DNA of 64,000 bases from Pseudomonas putida (GTDB lineage: Bacteria > Pseudomonadota > Gammaproteobacteria > Pseudomonadales > Pseudomonadaceae), in NCBI RefSeq assembly GCF_025905425.1, contig NZ_CP109603.1:2454001-2518000 (forward strand), written 5' to 3'. The notes under the pieces are model-generated. The model ran no database searches, was not told the origin of the DNA, and saw only the letters and a list, made by a program, of their open reading frames with translations. This document shows, one piece after another, positions 27,337-35,953 of the stretch. Numbering within the stretch: the first letter of the stretch is position 1; each line of letters opens with the position of its first letter. The translations under genes and the position numbers were made by a program.

Positions 27337-28664
27337 TAGGCTTGCGCCGCCGTGGCCAGGCCATGGCGCCGGCCGCTGACCAGGTGCACGGCCATGGCCA
27401 GCGCGGCAACCGCACCAGGGATGGCGAAGGCAATGAAATTGAGTTGCAGCGGCAGGTTGATGCCCATCAGCGCGCCGCCCAGCAGCGGGCCGACGATGGC
27501 GCCGTTTCGGCCGATCCCCGAGGCCCAGCCGAGGCCGGTGGAGCGCACTGCCAGGCCATACATCTGCGCAGCGCCGGCATACAGCAGGATCTGCGTGCCG
27601 ATGGTGGTGGCGCCAGCAATGAAAATCAGCAGGTACAGCACCGGCATCGGGCTGTTCACGCCGAGCAGGCTGATCGACAGCGCGGCGGCGATGAAGAAGC
27701 CGACCTTGACCTTGACCAGGTTGTAGCGGTCGCCCAACCAGCCCCCCAGGATCGCCCCGGCCATGCCGCCAAAGTTCAACGCCAACAGAAACGACAGGCT
27801 CGAACCCAGGCTGTAACCTGCGTTGGCCATCAGTTTCGGCAGCCACGAGCTGAGTGCGTAAACCATCAGCAGGCAGCAGAAAAATGCCAGCCACAGGGCC
27901 AGGGTGCGCACGGCCAGGCCGTTGCGGAACAGTTCCACGACAGCGCTGCCGCCACCCTTGCGGTCGGTTGCCTGGAGCACGTCGTCAGGCTGGATGTCGC
28001 AATGGGGGTCGAGCTGCTTGAGCAGCTTGCGGGCTTCTTCGGTACGCCCTTTGCGTACCAGAAAACCAATGGACTCCGGCAGGTAGTAGAGAATCACCGG
28101 CAGCAACAGCAAGGGTACTGCGGCCGCGAAGAACATCGATTCCCAGCCAAAACGCGGCAGCATGAAGATACCGACGCCCGCCGACAGCATGCCACCCAGT
28201 GAATAACCACTGAACATGATCGCCACCAACGTACTGCGCAGGCGTTTGGGGGCGTATTCGTTCATCAACGCCACGGCATTGGGCATCAATCCGCCGCAAC
28301 CGAGGCCGGCGATGAAACGGTAGATGCCGAATTCGCTGGGGGTGGTGGCAAAGCCGTTGAGGATGGTCGCCGTGGAGAACAACGCGAAGCAGATGGCGAT
28401 CCCCTTCTTGCGCCCGATGCGGTCGGCCAGGCTGCCGAATACCAGGGCGCCGAACATCATGCCGAACAGCGCGTAGCTGCCCAGGGCTCCGGCCTGCAGC
28501 GGCGTCAGCGCCCACTCTTTCATGATCACCGGCAGCACCACGCCGTAGATGAACAGGTCGTAACCGTCGAAGACCAGCAGCAGGCCACACCAGGCCATGA
28601 CCATCCAATGGAAGGGTGTGAAGCGCGCGTTATCGATGATCGGGTGCACGCCAAGGGTTCGCAT
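27336..28664 (-). CDS. benK: BenK-type MFS benzoate transporter
   Basis: The 442-residue MFS protein is of the aromatic acid:H+ symporter family. Family motifs include VFDGYDLFIYGVVLP near residue 32, GSLADRIGRKKG between spans 2 and 3, and GLGCGGLMPNAVALMNEY near residue 115. It sits between benD and benE in the benzoate cluster, the usual benK position. ATG 28664 follows AGAGA; the longer open frame to 28733 overlaps benD and is not used. A Crc-type motif (AACAAAAACAA) lies upstream at 28679-28689. No catechol 1,2-dioxygenase gene lies between it and benE. Confidence 0.92.
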   Translation of the reverse strand: MRTLGVHPIIDNARFTPFHWMVMAWCGLLLVFDGYDLFIYGVVLPVIMKEWALTPLQAGALGSYALFGMMFGALVFGSLADRIGRKKGIAICFALFSTATILNGFATTPSEFGIYRFIAGLGCGGLMPNAVALMNEYAPKRLRSTLVAIMFSGYSLGGMLSAGVGIFMLPRFGWESMFFAAAVPLLLLPVILYYLPESIGFLVRKGRTEEARKLLKQLDPHCDIQPDDVLQATDRKGGGSAVVELFRNGLAVRTLALWLAFFCCLLMVYALSSWLPKLMANAGYSLGSSLSFLLALNFGGMAGAILGGWLGDRYNLVKVKVGFFIAAALSISLLGVNSPMPVLYLLIFIAGATTIGTQILLYAGAAQMYGLAVRSTGLGWASGIGRNGAIVGPLLGGALMGINLPLQLNFIAFAIPGAVAALAMAVHLVSGRRHGLATAAQA

Positions 28665-28678
28665 GGCATCTGTCTCTA

Positions 28679-28689
28679 TTGTTTTTGTT
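28679..28689 (-). promoter_or_regulatory. Crc/Hfq-type motif before benK
   Basis: The minus strand reads AACAAAAACAA (AAnAAnAAnAA) about 15 bases upstream of the benK start codon. Hfq with Crc binds such motifs to block translation during catabolite repression. Confidence 0.55.
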
Positions 28690-28719
28690 GTGGAAGAAAA
28701 CCGTTGCCTGGGGTGTGGC

Positions 28720-29481
28720 TCAGCCGAGGTCACCGCCCCCTACCGGCAGGGTCACGCCGGTGATGTAGGAGGCTTCGTCGGAGGCCAGGAAGAGAATCGC
28801 GCCGACCTGCTCGTCGATGCTGCCGTAGCGGTGCATCAGGCTGCTGTCGAGGGTCTGGTCGACGATTTGCTGGTACCAGGCCTTTTCCTGCTCGCTCTGC
28901 TCGGCGCTGTTGCGCGGCACGCGCCGTGGCGGCGCCTCGGTGCCACCAGGGGCGGTGGCATTGACACGAATACCACGGCCAGCGGTTTCGAAGGCCAGGC
29001 AGGCCGTGAGCGCGTTCACGCCGCCTTTGGCCGCGCCGTAGGGCACGCGGTTGACACCACGGGTGGCGATGGACGAAACGTTGACGATGGCGCCTGCCCC
29101 ACGTTCGAGCATGTAGGGTAATGCGGCGTGGCAACACCACAGGGTCGGGAACAATGAGCGGCGCACTTCGGCCTCGATCTGTTCCACTTCGTAATGTTCG
29201 AAGGGCTTGGCCCAAATGGTCCCGCCAACATTGTTGACGAGGATGTCGAGGCGGCCGAAGGCCTCGACCGCAGTGGCCATGACCCGGGCACAATCGCTGT
29301 GCTGCTCCAGGTCGGCGGTGAGGGTCAGCATGCCCTCCCCGGCCAGTTCGTGGACCAGCTCGGAGCGGTCCACCGCCACCACCTGTGCGCCTTCGGCCTT
29401 GAGCCGCCAGCACACGCCCCGGCCAATACCTTGGGCAGCGCCGGTGACCAGGGCGACTTTGCCTTGAAATCTTGTGTTCAT
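28720..29481 (-). CDS. benD: BenD, benzoate cis-diol dehydrogenase
   Basis: The 253-residue short-chain dehydrogenase converts the cis-diol made by BenABC into catechol with release of CO2 and NADH. TGAAQGIG is at 13-20 and NNVGG near 85. The catalytic Ser (VNVSSIAT) and YGAAK are near 140-155. GTIWAKPFEHYEVEQIEAE is characteristic of BenD/XylL. The ATG at 29481 has GGAGA about 8 bases upstream. It follows benC after a 25-bp-armed REP palindrome (29510-29596), which may lower downstream expression or protect the benABC message. Confidence 0.95.
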   Translation of the reverse strand: MNTRFQGKVALVTGAAQGIGRGVCWRLKAEGAQVVAVDRSELVHELAGEGMLTLTADLEQHSDCARVMATAVEAFGRLDILVNNVGGTIWAKPFEHYEVEQIEAEVRRSLFPTLWCCHAALPYMLERGAGAIVNVSSIATRGVNRVPYGAAKGGVNALTACLAFETAGRGIRVNATAPGGTEAPPRRVPRNSAEQSEQEKAWYQQIVDQTLDSSLMHRYGSIDEQVGAILFLASDEASYITGVTLPVGGGDLG

Positions 29482-29509
29482 CAGTATTTCTCCATGCTGA
29501 CGCGGACGC

Positions 29510-29596
29510 TGTGGGAGCGGGCTTGCCCCGCGAAGCAGACCCCACGGTGGATGGCACGGGCTTCGCCCGTGTTCGCGGGGCAAGCCCGCTCCCACA
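29510..29596. repeat. REP palindrome pair between benC and benD
   Basis: Two perfect 25-bp inverted arms (29510-29534 and 29572-29596; core GGGCTTGCCCCGCGAA) flank a smaller palindrome, GGCACGGGCTTCGCCCGTG. The 46 bases at 29551-29596 are identical to 45245-45290. Confidence 0.9.
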
Positions 29597-29615
29597 AGGG
29601 CGGCCCCAAGGAAGC

Positions 29616-30626
29616 TCAGGCCGCGGCGGCGAACTTCTCGAAGTAGAAGTTGGCCGGTGTGATGCCCTGCTCACGCACGTACTGGCTCACCGCCTCAACC
29701 ATCGGTGGCGGCCCGCACAGGTACACGTCCACGTCACCGTCATTGAGGTGGCGCGGCTCGATGTGCTGGGTGACGTAGCCTTTTTGCGGGTACTGGCTGT
29801 CCGGGTTGGCCACGCAGGCGCTGAAGGTGAAGTTGGCAATGCGTGCCGCCAAGGCCTGCAGGCGGTCCAGTTCGACCAGGTCGAAGTCGTTGGTCACCCC
29901 GTAGATCAGGTGCAACGGGTGTTCGCTGCCCTGCTCGGCGATTTTCTCCAGCATCGCGGTGAACGGCGCCAGCCCGGTGCCGCCGGCCAGCAACAGCAGA
30001 GGGCGCTGGATCGGGCGTAGGTAGAAGCTGCCCAGGGGCCCTGCAAGGCTCATGCTGTCACCGGCCTTGGCCAGGCTGGTCAGGAAGCTGCTCATCAACC
30101 CGCCCGGTACATTGCGGATCAGGAAGCTGACTTCACCGTCTTTTTGCAGCGAGCTGAATGAATAGGCGCGGCTTTGCTCGCTGCCGGGTACCTTGAGGTT
30201 GACGTATTGCCCCGGCAAGAACGCCAGCCGGCTCAACGCCTCGCCTTTGATCGACAAGGCAATGGTGCTCGCCGACAACTGGCGCACGTCGCTGATGGCA
30301 GCCTCGAAACTGGCCTGCTCGGTCTTGCACAGTTGCGAAGAGGCTGGGATGCGTACCACGCAATCGGATTCAGCACGCATCTGGCAGGTCAGCACGTAAC
30401 CTTCGGCGATTTCGTCCTCGCTGAGGGCATCTTCGATGAAGTTGTCGCCCAGGTCGTAACGCCCGGACTCGGCCTTGCACTTGCAGGTACCGCAGGCGCC
30501 GTCGCGGCAGTCCAGCGGGATGTTGATGCCCTGGCGGTAGGCGGCGTCGGCCACGGTCTCATGGCCAGTGGCCTCGATGAAGCGGGTTACCCCGTCCTCG
30601 AAATTCAGTGCGATCTGGAAGCTCAT
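29616..30626 (-). CDS. benC: BenC, benzoate 1,2-dioxygenase reductase
   Basis: The 336-residue reductase passes electrons from NADH to the BenAB oxygenase. An N-terminal plant-type 2Fe-2S domain has Cys40, Cys45, Cys48 and a fourth Cys near 80 (VLTCQMRA). An FAD domain (GQYVNLKVPGS, RAYSFSS) and an NAD domain (LLAGGTGLAPF; C-terminal CGPPPMVEAV) follow. Domain order and length match BenC/XylZ. GAGGTG is 5 bases upstream of the ATG. It lies 70 bases after benB in the same transcription direction. Confidence 0.97.
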   Translation of the reverse strand: MSFQIALNFEDGVTRFIEATGHETVADAAYRQGINIPLDCRDGACGTCKCKAESGRYDLGDNFIEDALSEDEIAEGYVLTCQMRAESDCVVRIPASSQLCKTEQASFEAAISDVRQLSASTIALSIKGEALSRLAFLPGQYVNLKVPGSEQSRAYSFSSLQKDGEVSFLIRNVPGGLMSSFLTSLAKAGDSMSLAGPLGSFYLRPIQRPLLLLAGGTGLAPFTAMLEKIAEQGSEHPLHLIYGVTNDFDLVELDRLQALAARIANFTFSACVANPDSQYPQKGYVTQHIEPRHLNDGDVDVYLCGPPPMVEAVSQYVREQGITPANFYFEKFAAAA

Positions 30627-30696
30627 GTTGCACCTCGCGGGCGAGCGTTGCCGCAGCGCGCCATGGGGCGCGCCGAGCGGCTCGCGTTAACTCGGA

Positions 30697-31182
30697 TCAG
30701 ATGTGGTAGATGTCGATGACCTGACGCACGTAGTCATTCTTCAGCACCACCTTCTTGGCCTTGATCAACGGCTGCTCGCCGCGTAGGTCAAGGGTGTAGA
30801 AGCTGCTGCCGAAGTAGCTGTCGGTGGTCTTGTAGCGAAAGCTCAAGGTGTGCCAGTTGAAGCGCACCTGGCAGTAGCCTTCGCCCTGCTCGACGATCTC
30901 GATGTTGCTGATGTTGTGCGAGGTGCGGGTATCCGGCACGGTCGCACTGGAGCGCTCGGTCTTGATGCGGAACACTCGGTCCTCAAGGCCGCCACGGTTG
31001 CCGTACCAGATCAGCGAGATTTCGCTTTGTGGGTCTTCGGTGAGGCGGTCGTCATCGTCCCAGGACGGCATCCAGAAGCTCGCGTCGGCCGCGTACAGCT
31101 CCAGCCACTGGTCCCATTGGGCGTCGTCCAAATAACGCGCTTCGCGGCAGAGGAAGTCGCGCACGGTTTGGTAAAGGCTCAT
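30697..31182 (-). CDS. benB: BenB, benzoate 1,2-dioxygenase small subunit
   Basis: The 161-residue beta subunit of the Rieske dioxygenase has a cystatin/NTF2-like fold with a structural role. Recognisable segments are [21 protein letters not shown] and the C-terminal [19 protein letters not shown]. Its ATG overlaps the benA stop (ATGA, 4 bases), so the two subunits are translationally coupled in equal amounts. Confidence 0.97.
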   Translation of the reverse strand: MSLYQTVRDFLCREARYLDDAQWDQWLELYAADASFWMPSWDDDDRLTEDPQSEISLIWYGNRGGLEDRVFRIKTERSSATVPDTRTSHNISNIEIVEQGEGYCQVRFNWHTLSFRYKTTDSYFGSSFYTLDLRGEQPLIKAKKVVLKNDYVRQVIDIYHI

Positions 31183-32537
31183 TGCACGGCCTCCACGGGG
31201 ATCAGCTGCTGTTCATCCTTGAGCGCCTGGATCATGGTGTCCTGCCAGTACTTGTGTTGCAGCACGAACAGGCCTTCGTCCTCGGTGCGCACGCCTGACA
31301 GCAGTGGCTTGAGCTCGATTTCCTGGGCTGCCTCGTCGGCGCCTTCGACCCAGTGGGCAGCGCCTCGGGACATGTCGTTCCAGCCGGTGCCGCCGCCGTA
31401 GCCCGTCTGGCACGAGCGGAACTCTTCCAGGTCGTCCGGGGTAGCCATGCCGCTGACGTTGAAGAAGTCCTCGTACTGGCGAATGCGCTTGGCGCGGGCG
31501 TCGGCGCTCTCACCTTTTGGGGCGATGCAGTAGATGGTGATTTCGGTCTTGTTCACCGAAATCGGCCGGGCAATGCGGATTTGCGAACTGAACTGGTCCA
31601 TCAGGTACACGTTCGGGTACAGGCACAGGTTGCGCGAGTTCTCGATCATCCAGTCGGCGCGTGCCTGGCCAAAGTCGGCGGCCAGTTGGTCACGTCGCTC
31701 GAATGCCGGACGGTCTTCGGGGTTGGCCCAGCGCGTCCAGAGCAGCAGGTGGCCATGGTCGAAGGAATAGAAGCCCCCGCCCTGCTTGGCCCAGGCGCCT
31801 GCGCTCATGGTCTTGATCTCGTCACCTGAGTCGCGCTGTTTGCGCTGGTTCTGGGTAGCGGCGTAGTTCCAGTGCACCGAGCTTACGTGATAGCCGTCGG
31901 CGCCGTTCTCGGCGGTGAGCTTCCAGTTGCCTTCGTAGATGTACGAACTGGCGCCGCGCAGCACTTCCAGGCCTTCAGGCGACTGATCGACGATCATGTC
32001 GATGATCTTGGCCGATTCGCCCAGGTGTTCCACCAGCGGTTTGACATCGGCATTCAGGCTGCCAAACAGAAAGCCCCGGTACGACTCGAAGCGTGCGACC
32101 TTGGTCAGGTCGTGGGAGCCGTCGCAGTTGAAGCTGTCGGGGTAGCCGGCGTTGCTCGGGTCTTTGACCTTGAGCAGTTTGCCGCTGTTGTTGAAGGTCC
32201 AGCCATGGAACGGGCAGGTGTAGCTGGCACGGTTACCGCGCTTGTGCCGGCACAGCATGGCGCCGCGGTGGCTGCAGGCGTTGAGGAAGGCATTGAGCAC
32301 CCCGTCCTTGTTGCGCGCGATGAAGATCGGCTGGCGCCCCATGGTCAGGGAGAGGAAGTCGTTTTTCTCGGGGATCTGGCTTTCGTGGGCCAGGTAGATC
32401 CAGTTGCCCTCGAAGATGTGTTTCATCTCCAGGTCGAACAGCCGTGGGTCGGTGAACATCTCGCGCTTGCAGCGGTAGATGCCTTGTTCACGGTCGTCCT
32501 CGAGCATGGCATTGAGGTAGTCGAATCCCAGGGACAT
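31179..32537 (-). CDS. benA: BenA, benzoate 1,2-dioxygenase large subunit
   Basis: The 452-residue catalytic alpha subunit adds O2 to benzoate, giving the cis-1,2-diol. The Rieske centre is Cys88-x-His90 and Cys108-x2-His111 (NACSHRG, TCPFHGW). The mononuclear iron ligands lie in [15 protein letters not shown] (about 215-225). ATG 32537 is preferred over 32552 because GGAG lies 9 bases before it and the BenA family begins MSLG. The gene leads benABCDKEF and is preceded by a predicted BenR-dependent promoter and a Crc/Hfq motif. The regulator BenR is upstream, with an Rhs-core gene between them. Confidence 0.97.
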   Translation of the reverse strand: MSLGFDYLNAMLEDDREQGIYRCKREMFTDPRLFDLEMKHIFEGNWIYLAHESQIPEKNDFLSLTMGRQPIFIARNKDGVLNAFLNACSHRGAMLCRHKRGNRASYTCPFHGWTFNNSGKLLKVKDPSNAGYPDSFNCDGSHDLTKVARFESYRGFLFGSLNADVKPLVEHLGESAKIIDMIVDQSPEGLEVLRGASSYIYEGNWKLTAENGADGYHVSSVHWNYAATQNQRKQRDSGDEIKTMSAGAWAKQGGGFYSFDHGHLLLWTRWANPEDRPAFERRDQLAADFGQARADWMIENSRNLCLYPNVYLMDQFSSQIRIARPISVNKTEITIYCIAPKGESADARAKRIRQYEDFFNVSGMATPDDLEEFRSCQTGYGGGTGWNDMSRGAAHWVEGADEAAQEIELKPLLSGVRTEDEGLFVLQHKYWQDTMIQALKDEQQLIPVEAVQ

Positions 32538-32551
32538 GGCCAGGGTCTCCA

Positions 32552-32562
32552 TTGTTATTGTT
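32552..32562 (-). promoter_or_regulatory. Crc/Hfq-type motif at the benA ribosome site
   Basis: The minus strand reads AACAATAACAA (AAnAAnAAnAA) directly upstream of the GGAG ribosome site of benA. This is the arrangement by which Hfq/Crc blocks translation of benzoate genes when preferred carbon sources are present. Confidence 0.7.
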
Positions 32563-32573
32563 CAGACCATGTC

Positions 32574-32636
32574 AGGTTAGGGATTCGACGGGTGGGGGAC
32601 TATCCGGATTGTGCAGAGTGCTATCCAGTTTTTATG
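32574..32636 (-). promoter_or_regulatory. Predicted BenR-dependent benA promoter
   Basis: On the minus strand the proximal site TGCACAATCCGGATA (32601-32615) matches the XylS/BenR box TGCA-N6-GGnTA exactly. A distal copy, CATAAAAACTGGATA (32622-32636), keeps only the GGATA half and is spaced 21 bases away, the period seen in XylS-dependent Pm. TAACCT (32574-32579) follows the proximal box after 21 bases and fits as the -10. The distal half-site includes part of the stop codon of the upstream Rhs gene. Confidence 0.7.
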
Positions 32637-33337
32637 CGGACGTGCTTTCCGTCCTCGGCAAGCTTCCAGTGCACTTTTGTCGCTTTTTCTGCCTCTGCGG
32701 GCAAGTTGGCGGAAATTTTATTCATGAGTGCAGTGGTATTTTTCAGAACTGCCCTATCAGTTGAATCTAAAGCTTGGAAGTTTCTATGCAGGTTCAAATT
32801 GAACACTTCCACCAGGTTGTGTTCCTGCTGAGACCAGTTGTCAGCCTGGGATAACCGCTCCATTTCGTCCCCCATACCGTTCGCCGTAAAGCGACCTGAG
32901 TGCTCAAAGTCGTTCACGCGACGTTGCTGAACGAGCTTTCCGTGTTCTTGCAGCCTGGAATTCATGAGTTCATTGAAATGACGTTGAGCAGTAGATGCAG
33001 GGACATTGAAAGGTTTTGGTGCCTGTCTGCGTTGTGCTGGCCGATTAAATATTGATTTAAGCATGTGCCCACTGGGGTCTACGTTGTTAACGGGATCCCC
33101 AGCACAGTAGGCGTAACAATTTAATCCTCCTGCACCCATCGGGCTCAAGCTGTCAGGGCTGAGGAACCTCATCAGCACGGGATTGAACGCACGGTATCCA
33201 TTCCCCAGCAAGTAATGCCCTGTGGCAGGCTCTTTTCTCTGCCCGCTGAAGCGCAGCACTGATGAGCTTTGCTCGCATCCATCATGCCCATAAACGGTGT
33301 ACTGCAGTGAACAACAGGAAATTTGCGACGTCGACAT
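32621..33337 (-). CDS. Orphan Rhs core-domain protein with variable C-terminal region
   Basis: The 238-residue protein has an Rhs-associated core (residues about 28-90: GHYLLGNGYRAFNPVLMRFLSPDSLSP, then NCYAYCAGDPVNNVDPSGH). A 145-residue tail rich in Asn, Gln and Glu matches no family I recognise. Full Rhs proteins are over 1000 residues and carry toxin tips after this core; here nothing precedes the core. No immunity gene, VgrG or PAAR gene is adjacent. A hand count of 33001-33120 gives about 48% GC, well below neighbours, which points to transfer. GAGG lies 8 bases before ATG 33337. It sits between benR and benA, and its stop lies inside the distal BenR half-site. Whether the tail is toxic is unknown. 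Confidence 0.8.
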   Translation of the reverse strand: MSTSQISCCSLQYTVYGHDGCEQSSSVLRFSGQRKEPATGHYLLGNGYRAFNPVLMRFLSPDSLSPMGAGGLNCYAYCAGDPVNNVDPSGHMLKSIFNRPAQRRQAPKPFNVPASTAQRHFNELMNSRLQEHGKLVQQRRVNDFEHSGRFTANGMGDEMERLSQADNWSQQEHNLVEVFNLNLHRNFQALDSTDRAVLKNTTALMNKISANLPAEAEKATKVHWKLAEDGKHVRIKTG

Positions 33338-33432
33338 GGTTCCCGCCTCTTACCCGAATATAGAGCAAATGGTGGGCGGTGCATGAAATGCAAACAACTG
33401 GCAAAATTATCAGGTGGCCATGCGAGCGCGCC

Positions 33433-34389
33433 TCATCCCCGACGTTTGAACGTCTGCGAAGGCAGCTCGCCAAACTGCTGCCGGTATACCTCGGAAAAGC
33501 GCCCCAGATGCAGAAAGCCATAATCCAGGGCCAGCTCCGTCACGCTACGCACGCCACATGTAGGATCACTCAAACACGCCTGCACCCGCTCCAGCTTGCG
33601 TTGCCGTACATAATGCTTAGGCGTTGTCCCCAGGTGCCGATCAAACAACGCGTACAGCGACCGCAAGCTCATGCAGGCCTGCTCCGCCAGCACCTCGGCT
33701 GAAAGCTCAAGTTTCAAGTTGCGCTCGATGTAATCCAGAATCCGCTCCAGGCTCGCCGCCGGTGCACTCAAATTTTCGCGCCGAATGTTGGTGCTCATCA
33801 ACGTCAGCAGCTTGCTCGCGACAATCTGGCTGTAATGCCCCTGCACCCGTGGCAACGACTCATTCACCTCGGCCTCATGGCACACCATGGCCAACAGGTT
33901 CACGAACCCGTCCAGCTCCTCTAATCGGTAGTGGTTACGCAAGAACCGCACGCCGCCGTCGGGCCGATGCCAGCGTTGCTCGTCACAGATCGAATCGAGC
34001 AGCCGCGTCGGCACCTTGAGAATGAATTTCTCGCAGTCTTCCGAGTAGGTCAGGTCAACCGGGTCGTCCGGGTTGATCAACAGCAGCTCGCCCGGCACCA
34101 GGTGATGCTCGCGCTGGGGCCCGCGCCACAGGCAATTGCCATTAAGCAACACTTGCAGGTGATAGATGGTTTCCAGCGCTGGCGAGGTGACGCGCACGCT
34201 GCCGCCGTAGCTGATGCGGCATAGGTCAAGTTCGGCGAACTTGCGGTGGCTGAGGCTGGCCTGGGGGTGTGTGGTGCGCGACAAACCGATGCAATGCTGG
34301 CCCACGTGCTGGTTCACATAGTCGGACACAGCATAAGGGTCGGCATGATGAAACACGCTACTGCGCTCGCTCAGCAGGCGGCTTTCCAT
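33433..34389 (-). CDS. benR: BenR, AraC/XylS-family activator of the ben genes
   Basis: The 318-residue activator has an N-terminal benzoate-sensing domain (SLSHRKFAELDLCRISYGG) and a C-terminal double helix-turn-helix (ACMSLRSLYALFDRHLGTTPKHYVRQRKLE and VTELALDYGFLHLGRFSEVYRQQFGELPS). It binds the TGCA-N6-GGnTA boxes before benA. ATG 34389 is used rather than a TTG two codons earlier. A Crc-type AACAATAA motif lies at 34410-34417 upstream, so catabolite repression may act on the regulator as well as on benA. It is on the same strand as benA, separated from it by the Rhs gene. Confidence 0.93.
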   Translation of the reverse strand: MESRLLSERSSVFHHADPYAVSDYVNQHVGQHCIGLSRTTHPQASLSHRKFAELDLCRISYGGSVRVTSPALETIYHLQVLLNGNCLWRGPQREHHLVPGELLLINPDDPVDLTYSEDCEKFILKVPTRLLDSICDEQRWHRPDGGVRFLRNHYRLEELDGFVNLLAMVCHEAEVNESLPRVQGHYSQIVASKLLTLMSTNIRRENLSAPAASLERILDYIERNLKLELSAEVLAEQACMSLRSLYALFDRHLGTTPKHYVRQRKLERVQACLSDPTCGVRSVTELALDYGFLHLGRFSEVYRQQFGELPSQTFKRRG

Positions 34390-34409
34390 AGGCAAGGCAC
34401 TCGGTTTCG

Positions 34410-34417
34410 TTATTGTT
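34410..34417 (-). promoter_or_regulatory. Crc/Hfq-type motif before benR
   Basis: The minus strand reads AACAATAA about 21 bases upstream of the benR start, matching AAnAAnAA; Crc control of benR translation is known in P. putida. Confidence 0.5.
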
Positions 34418-34648
34418 CTGGGCGCCGCTTCCTACGGGCCATATGGCCTGTGGTTGCGGTCGATCACGGTCATTCTATCGGGCTGAACACTGGGAACTTG
34501 GGGCAGGCGACAGCCGGTGCAGAGGCACACACTAAGCAAAAAGGCGGGGGTTGGGCAATGCGACGATTGGAATGGCTGGGCGGACAGCGGACAAGTCTTG
34601 GATACTGACCGTTCGTTTATCGAACATAATTATCTGTTTCGCGGTATT

Positions 34649-34739
34649 GGCCTCTTCGCGGGCAAGCCCGCCCCAGGTAAAACGCAGGCCTTGAGCGCTG
34701 TGCCGTACCTGTGGGAGCGGGCTTGCCCGCGAAGAGGCC
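34649..34739. repeat. REP palindrome pair between benR and the GlxA regulator
   Basis: Inverted 23-bp arms (34649-34671 and 34717-34739, GGCCTCTTCGCGGGCAAGCC...) are perfect complements. They occupy most of the gene-free stretch 34390-34758. The remainder contains only the benR leader and I see no other feature there. Confidence 0.88.
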
Positions 34740-34758
34740 GGCCCAGCTACAGTCAATT

Positions 34759-35814
34759 TCAATGCACCGCCACCTCCTGCCACCCTGCCCACCCCTGGCT
34801 CCTCGCACGAAACTGGCGCGGCGCAATGGCGAACAGCTCACGAAAACGCCGGTAGAAATGCGGAAAACTCACGAACCCACTGGCCACCGCCACTTCGGTC
34901 AGCGACTTGCTGGTGTGTTGCAGTAGCTGACGGGCATGGGTCAAGCGCAATTCCAGGTAGTAGCGCGGCGGTGTCGCCTGCACATGGCGGCGGAACAACC
35001 GCTCCAGGTGTCGACGCGACAACCCCGCATGATCAGCGATTTCGTCGATGCCAATCGGGTCTTCGATGTTCGCATGCATCAGCTCAAGGGCCAAAAGCAC
35101 CCCCTTGGGCAGGCTTGGGTCGATTTGCGTGGCACTGGCCGGGGCATCACTCATCAGCCGCGCGCGGTCGCACGCCAGCATCTGCTCCACCGCCCGGCGT
35201 AACGCTGGGCCGCCGCTGTGTTCGAGCAACGCCAGCATCATGTCCAAGGCACTACTGGCCCCTGCGCAACTCAGGCGTCGACCATCCAGCACATGGGCTT
35301 GGCGGCTGACACGTACCTTGGGGAACAGCTCGCTCATCATCGCGCGGCCATCGGGGTGGAAGGCGCAGTCGTGATCATTGAGCAGGCCCGCCTCGGCCAG
35401 GAAATAGGCGCCGTTCCATAAACCACCGAGTTGGCAGCCATGCTGGTCAGCCTGACGCAGCTTGGCGCGCAGCAGCGGTGCGTTTTCCAGGCGCACCCTG
35501 AACCCACCGCATACCAACAGGGTGTCCAGCACCTGCACATCGAGCTCGGCCAGTGGCGTGTTGACCGGCAAGGCGATGCCCAAGTCACTCATGACCTGTG
35601 TTCCATCACCCACCACCTGTATATGGAACAGCGGCGTGGCGCTCATCAGGTTGGCGGTGACCAGGGTGTCCATGGCAGCAGTGAAGGCCATCATGGAGAA
35701 GTGCTCGCGCAGCACGAAGGCAACGCGTTGGCACGGGATCGACGGCGCGGTACGGCCTGCGGGTTCCAAGTGGGCTAGGTTGGCGTTCTTGAGAGTGCTT
35801 TCGAAGTGGCTCAT
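34759..35814 (-). CDS. GlxA-family AraC regulator (DJ-1/PfpI-like sensor)
   Basis: The 351-residue protein has an N-terminal class I glutamine amidotransferase-like domain (RVAFVLREHFSMMAFTAAMDTL; LCAG-like strand LLVCGGF; SCAGASSALDMML near 190) and a C-terminal AraC double helix-turn-helix (IDEIADHAGLSRRHLERLFRR; LTEVAVASGFVSFPHFYRRFRELF). The family includes GbdR, CdhR and ArgR-type regulators, which respond to quaternary amines or amino acids. It lies 139 bases downstream of an ABC transporter of the ProXWV type on the same strand and is its probable regulator. Confidence 0.88.
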   Translation of the reverse strand: MSHFESTLKNANLAHLEPAGRTAPSIPCQRVAFVLREHFSMMAFTAAMDTLVTANLMSATPLFHIQVVGDGTQVMSDLGIALPVNTPLAELDVQVLDTLLVCGGFRVRLENAPLLRAKLRQADQHGCQLGGLWNGAYFLAEAGLLNDHDCAFHPDGRAMMSELFPKVRVSRQAHVLDGRRLSCAGASSALDMMLALLEHSGGPALRRAVEQMLACDRARLMSDAPASATQIDPSLPKGVLLALELMHANIEDPIGIDEIADHAGLSRRHLERLFRRHVQATPPRYYLELRLTHARQLLQHTSKSLTEVAVASGFVSFPHFYRRFRELFAIAPRQFRARSQGWAGWQEVAVH

Positions 35815-35842
35815 GGCTTTAACTCACTGCGGGAATCGCGTT

Positions 35843-35937
35843 GGCTTCTTCGCGAGCAAGCTCGCTCCTACAGGGGGAAGCGCGTAAGCCAGAGCTGCAC
35901 GATCCCTGTGTGAGTGGGCTTGCCCGCGAAGAAGCCC
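35843..35937. repeat. Imperfect REP pair
   Basis: GGCTTCTTCGCGAGCAAGC (from 35843) and its imperfect inverse GGGCTTGCCCGCGAAGAAGCC (ending 35937) sit between the GlxA regulator and the binding-protein gene. They may form a transcript-end hairpin for the transporter operon. Confidence 0.7.
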
Positions 35938-35953
35938 CCATCGATAGACCAAG

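Noticed and set aside
25501..27339. A 612-residue plus-strand open frame across the porin and benE genes
   Set aside because: Composition is Gln/Arg/His-rich and repetitive, typical of the antisense of GC-rich membrane genes; no domain is visible and the minus-strand genes are clear.
29510..29596. Possible CRISPR-like or transposon inverted repeats
   Set aside because: The arms are REP palindromes with no regular spacers, no cas genes and no transposase between them.
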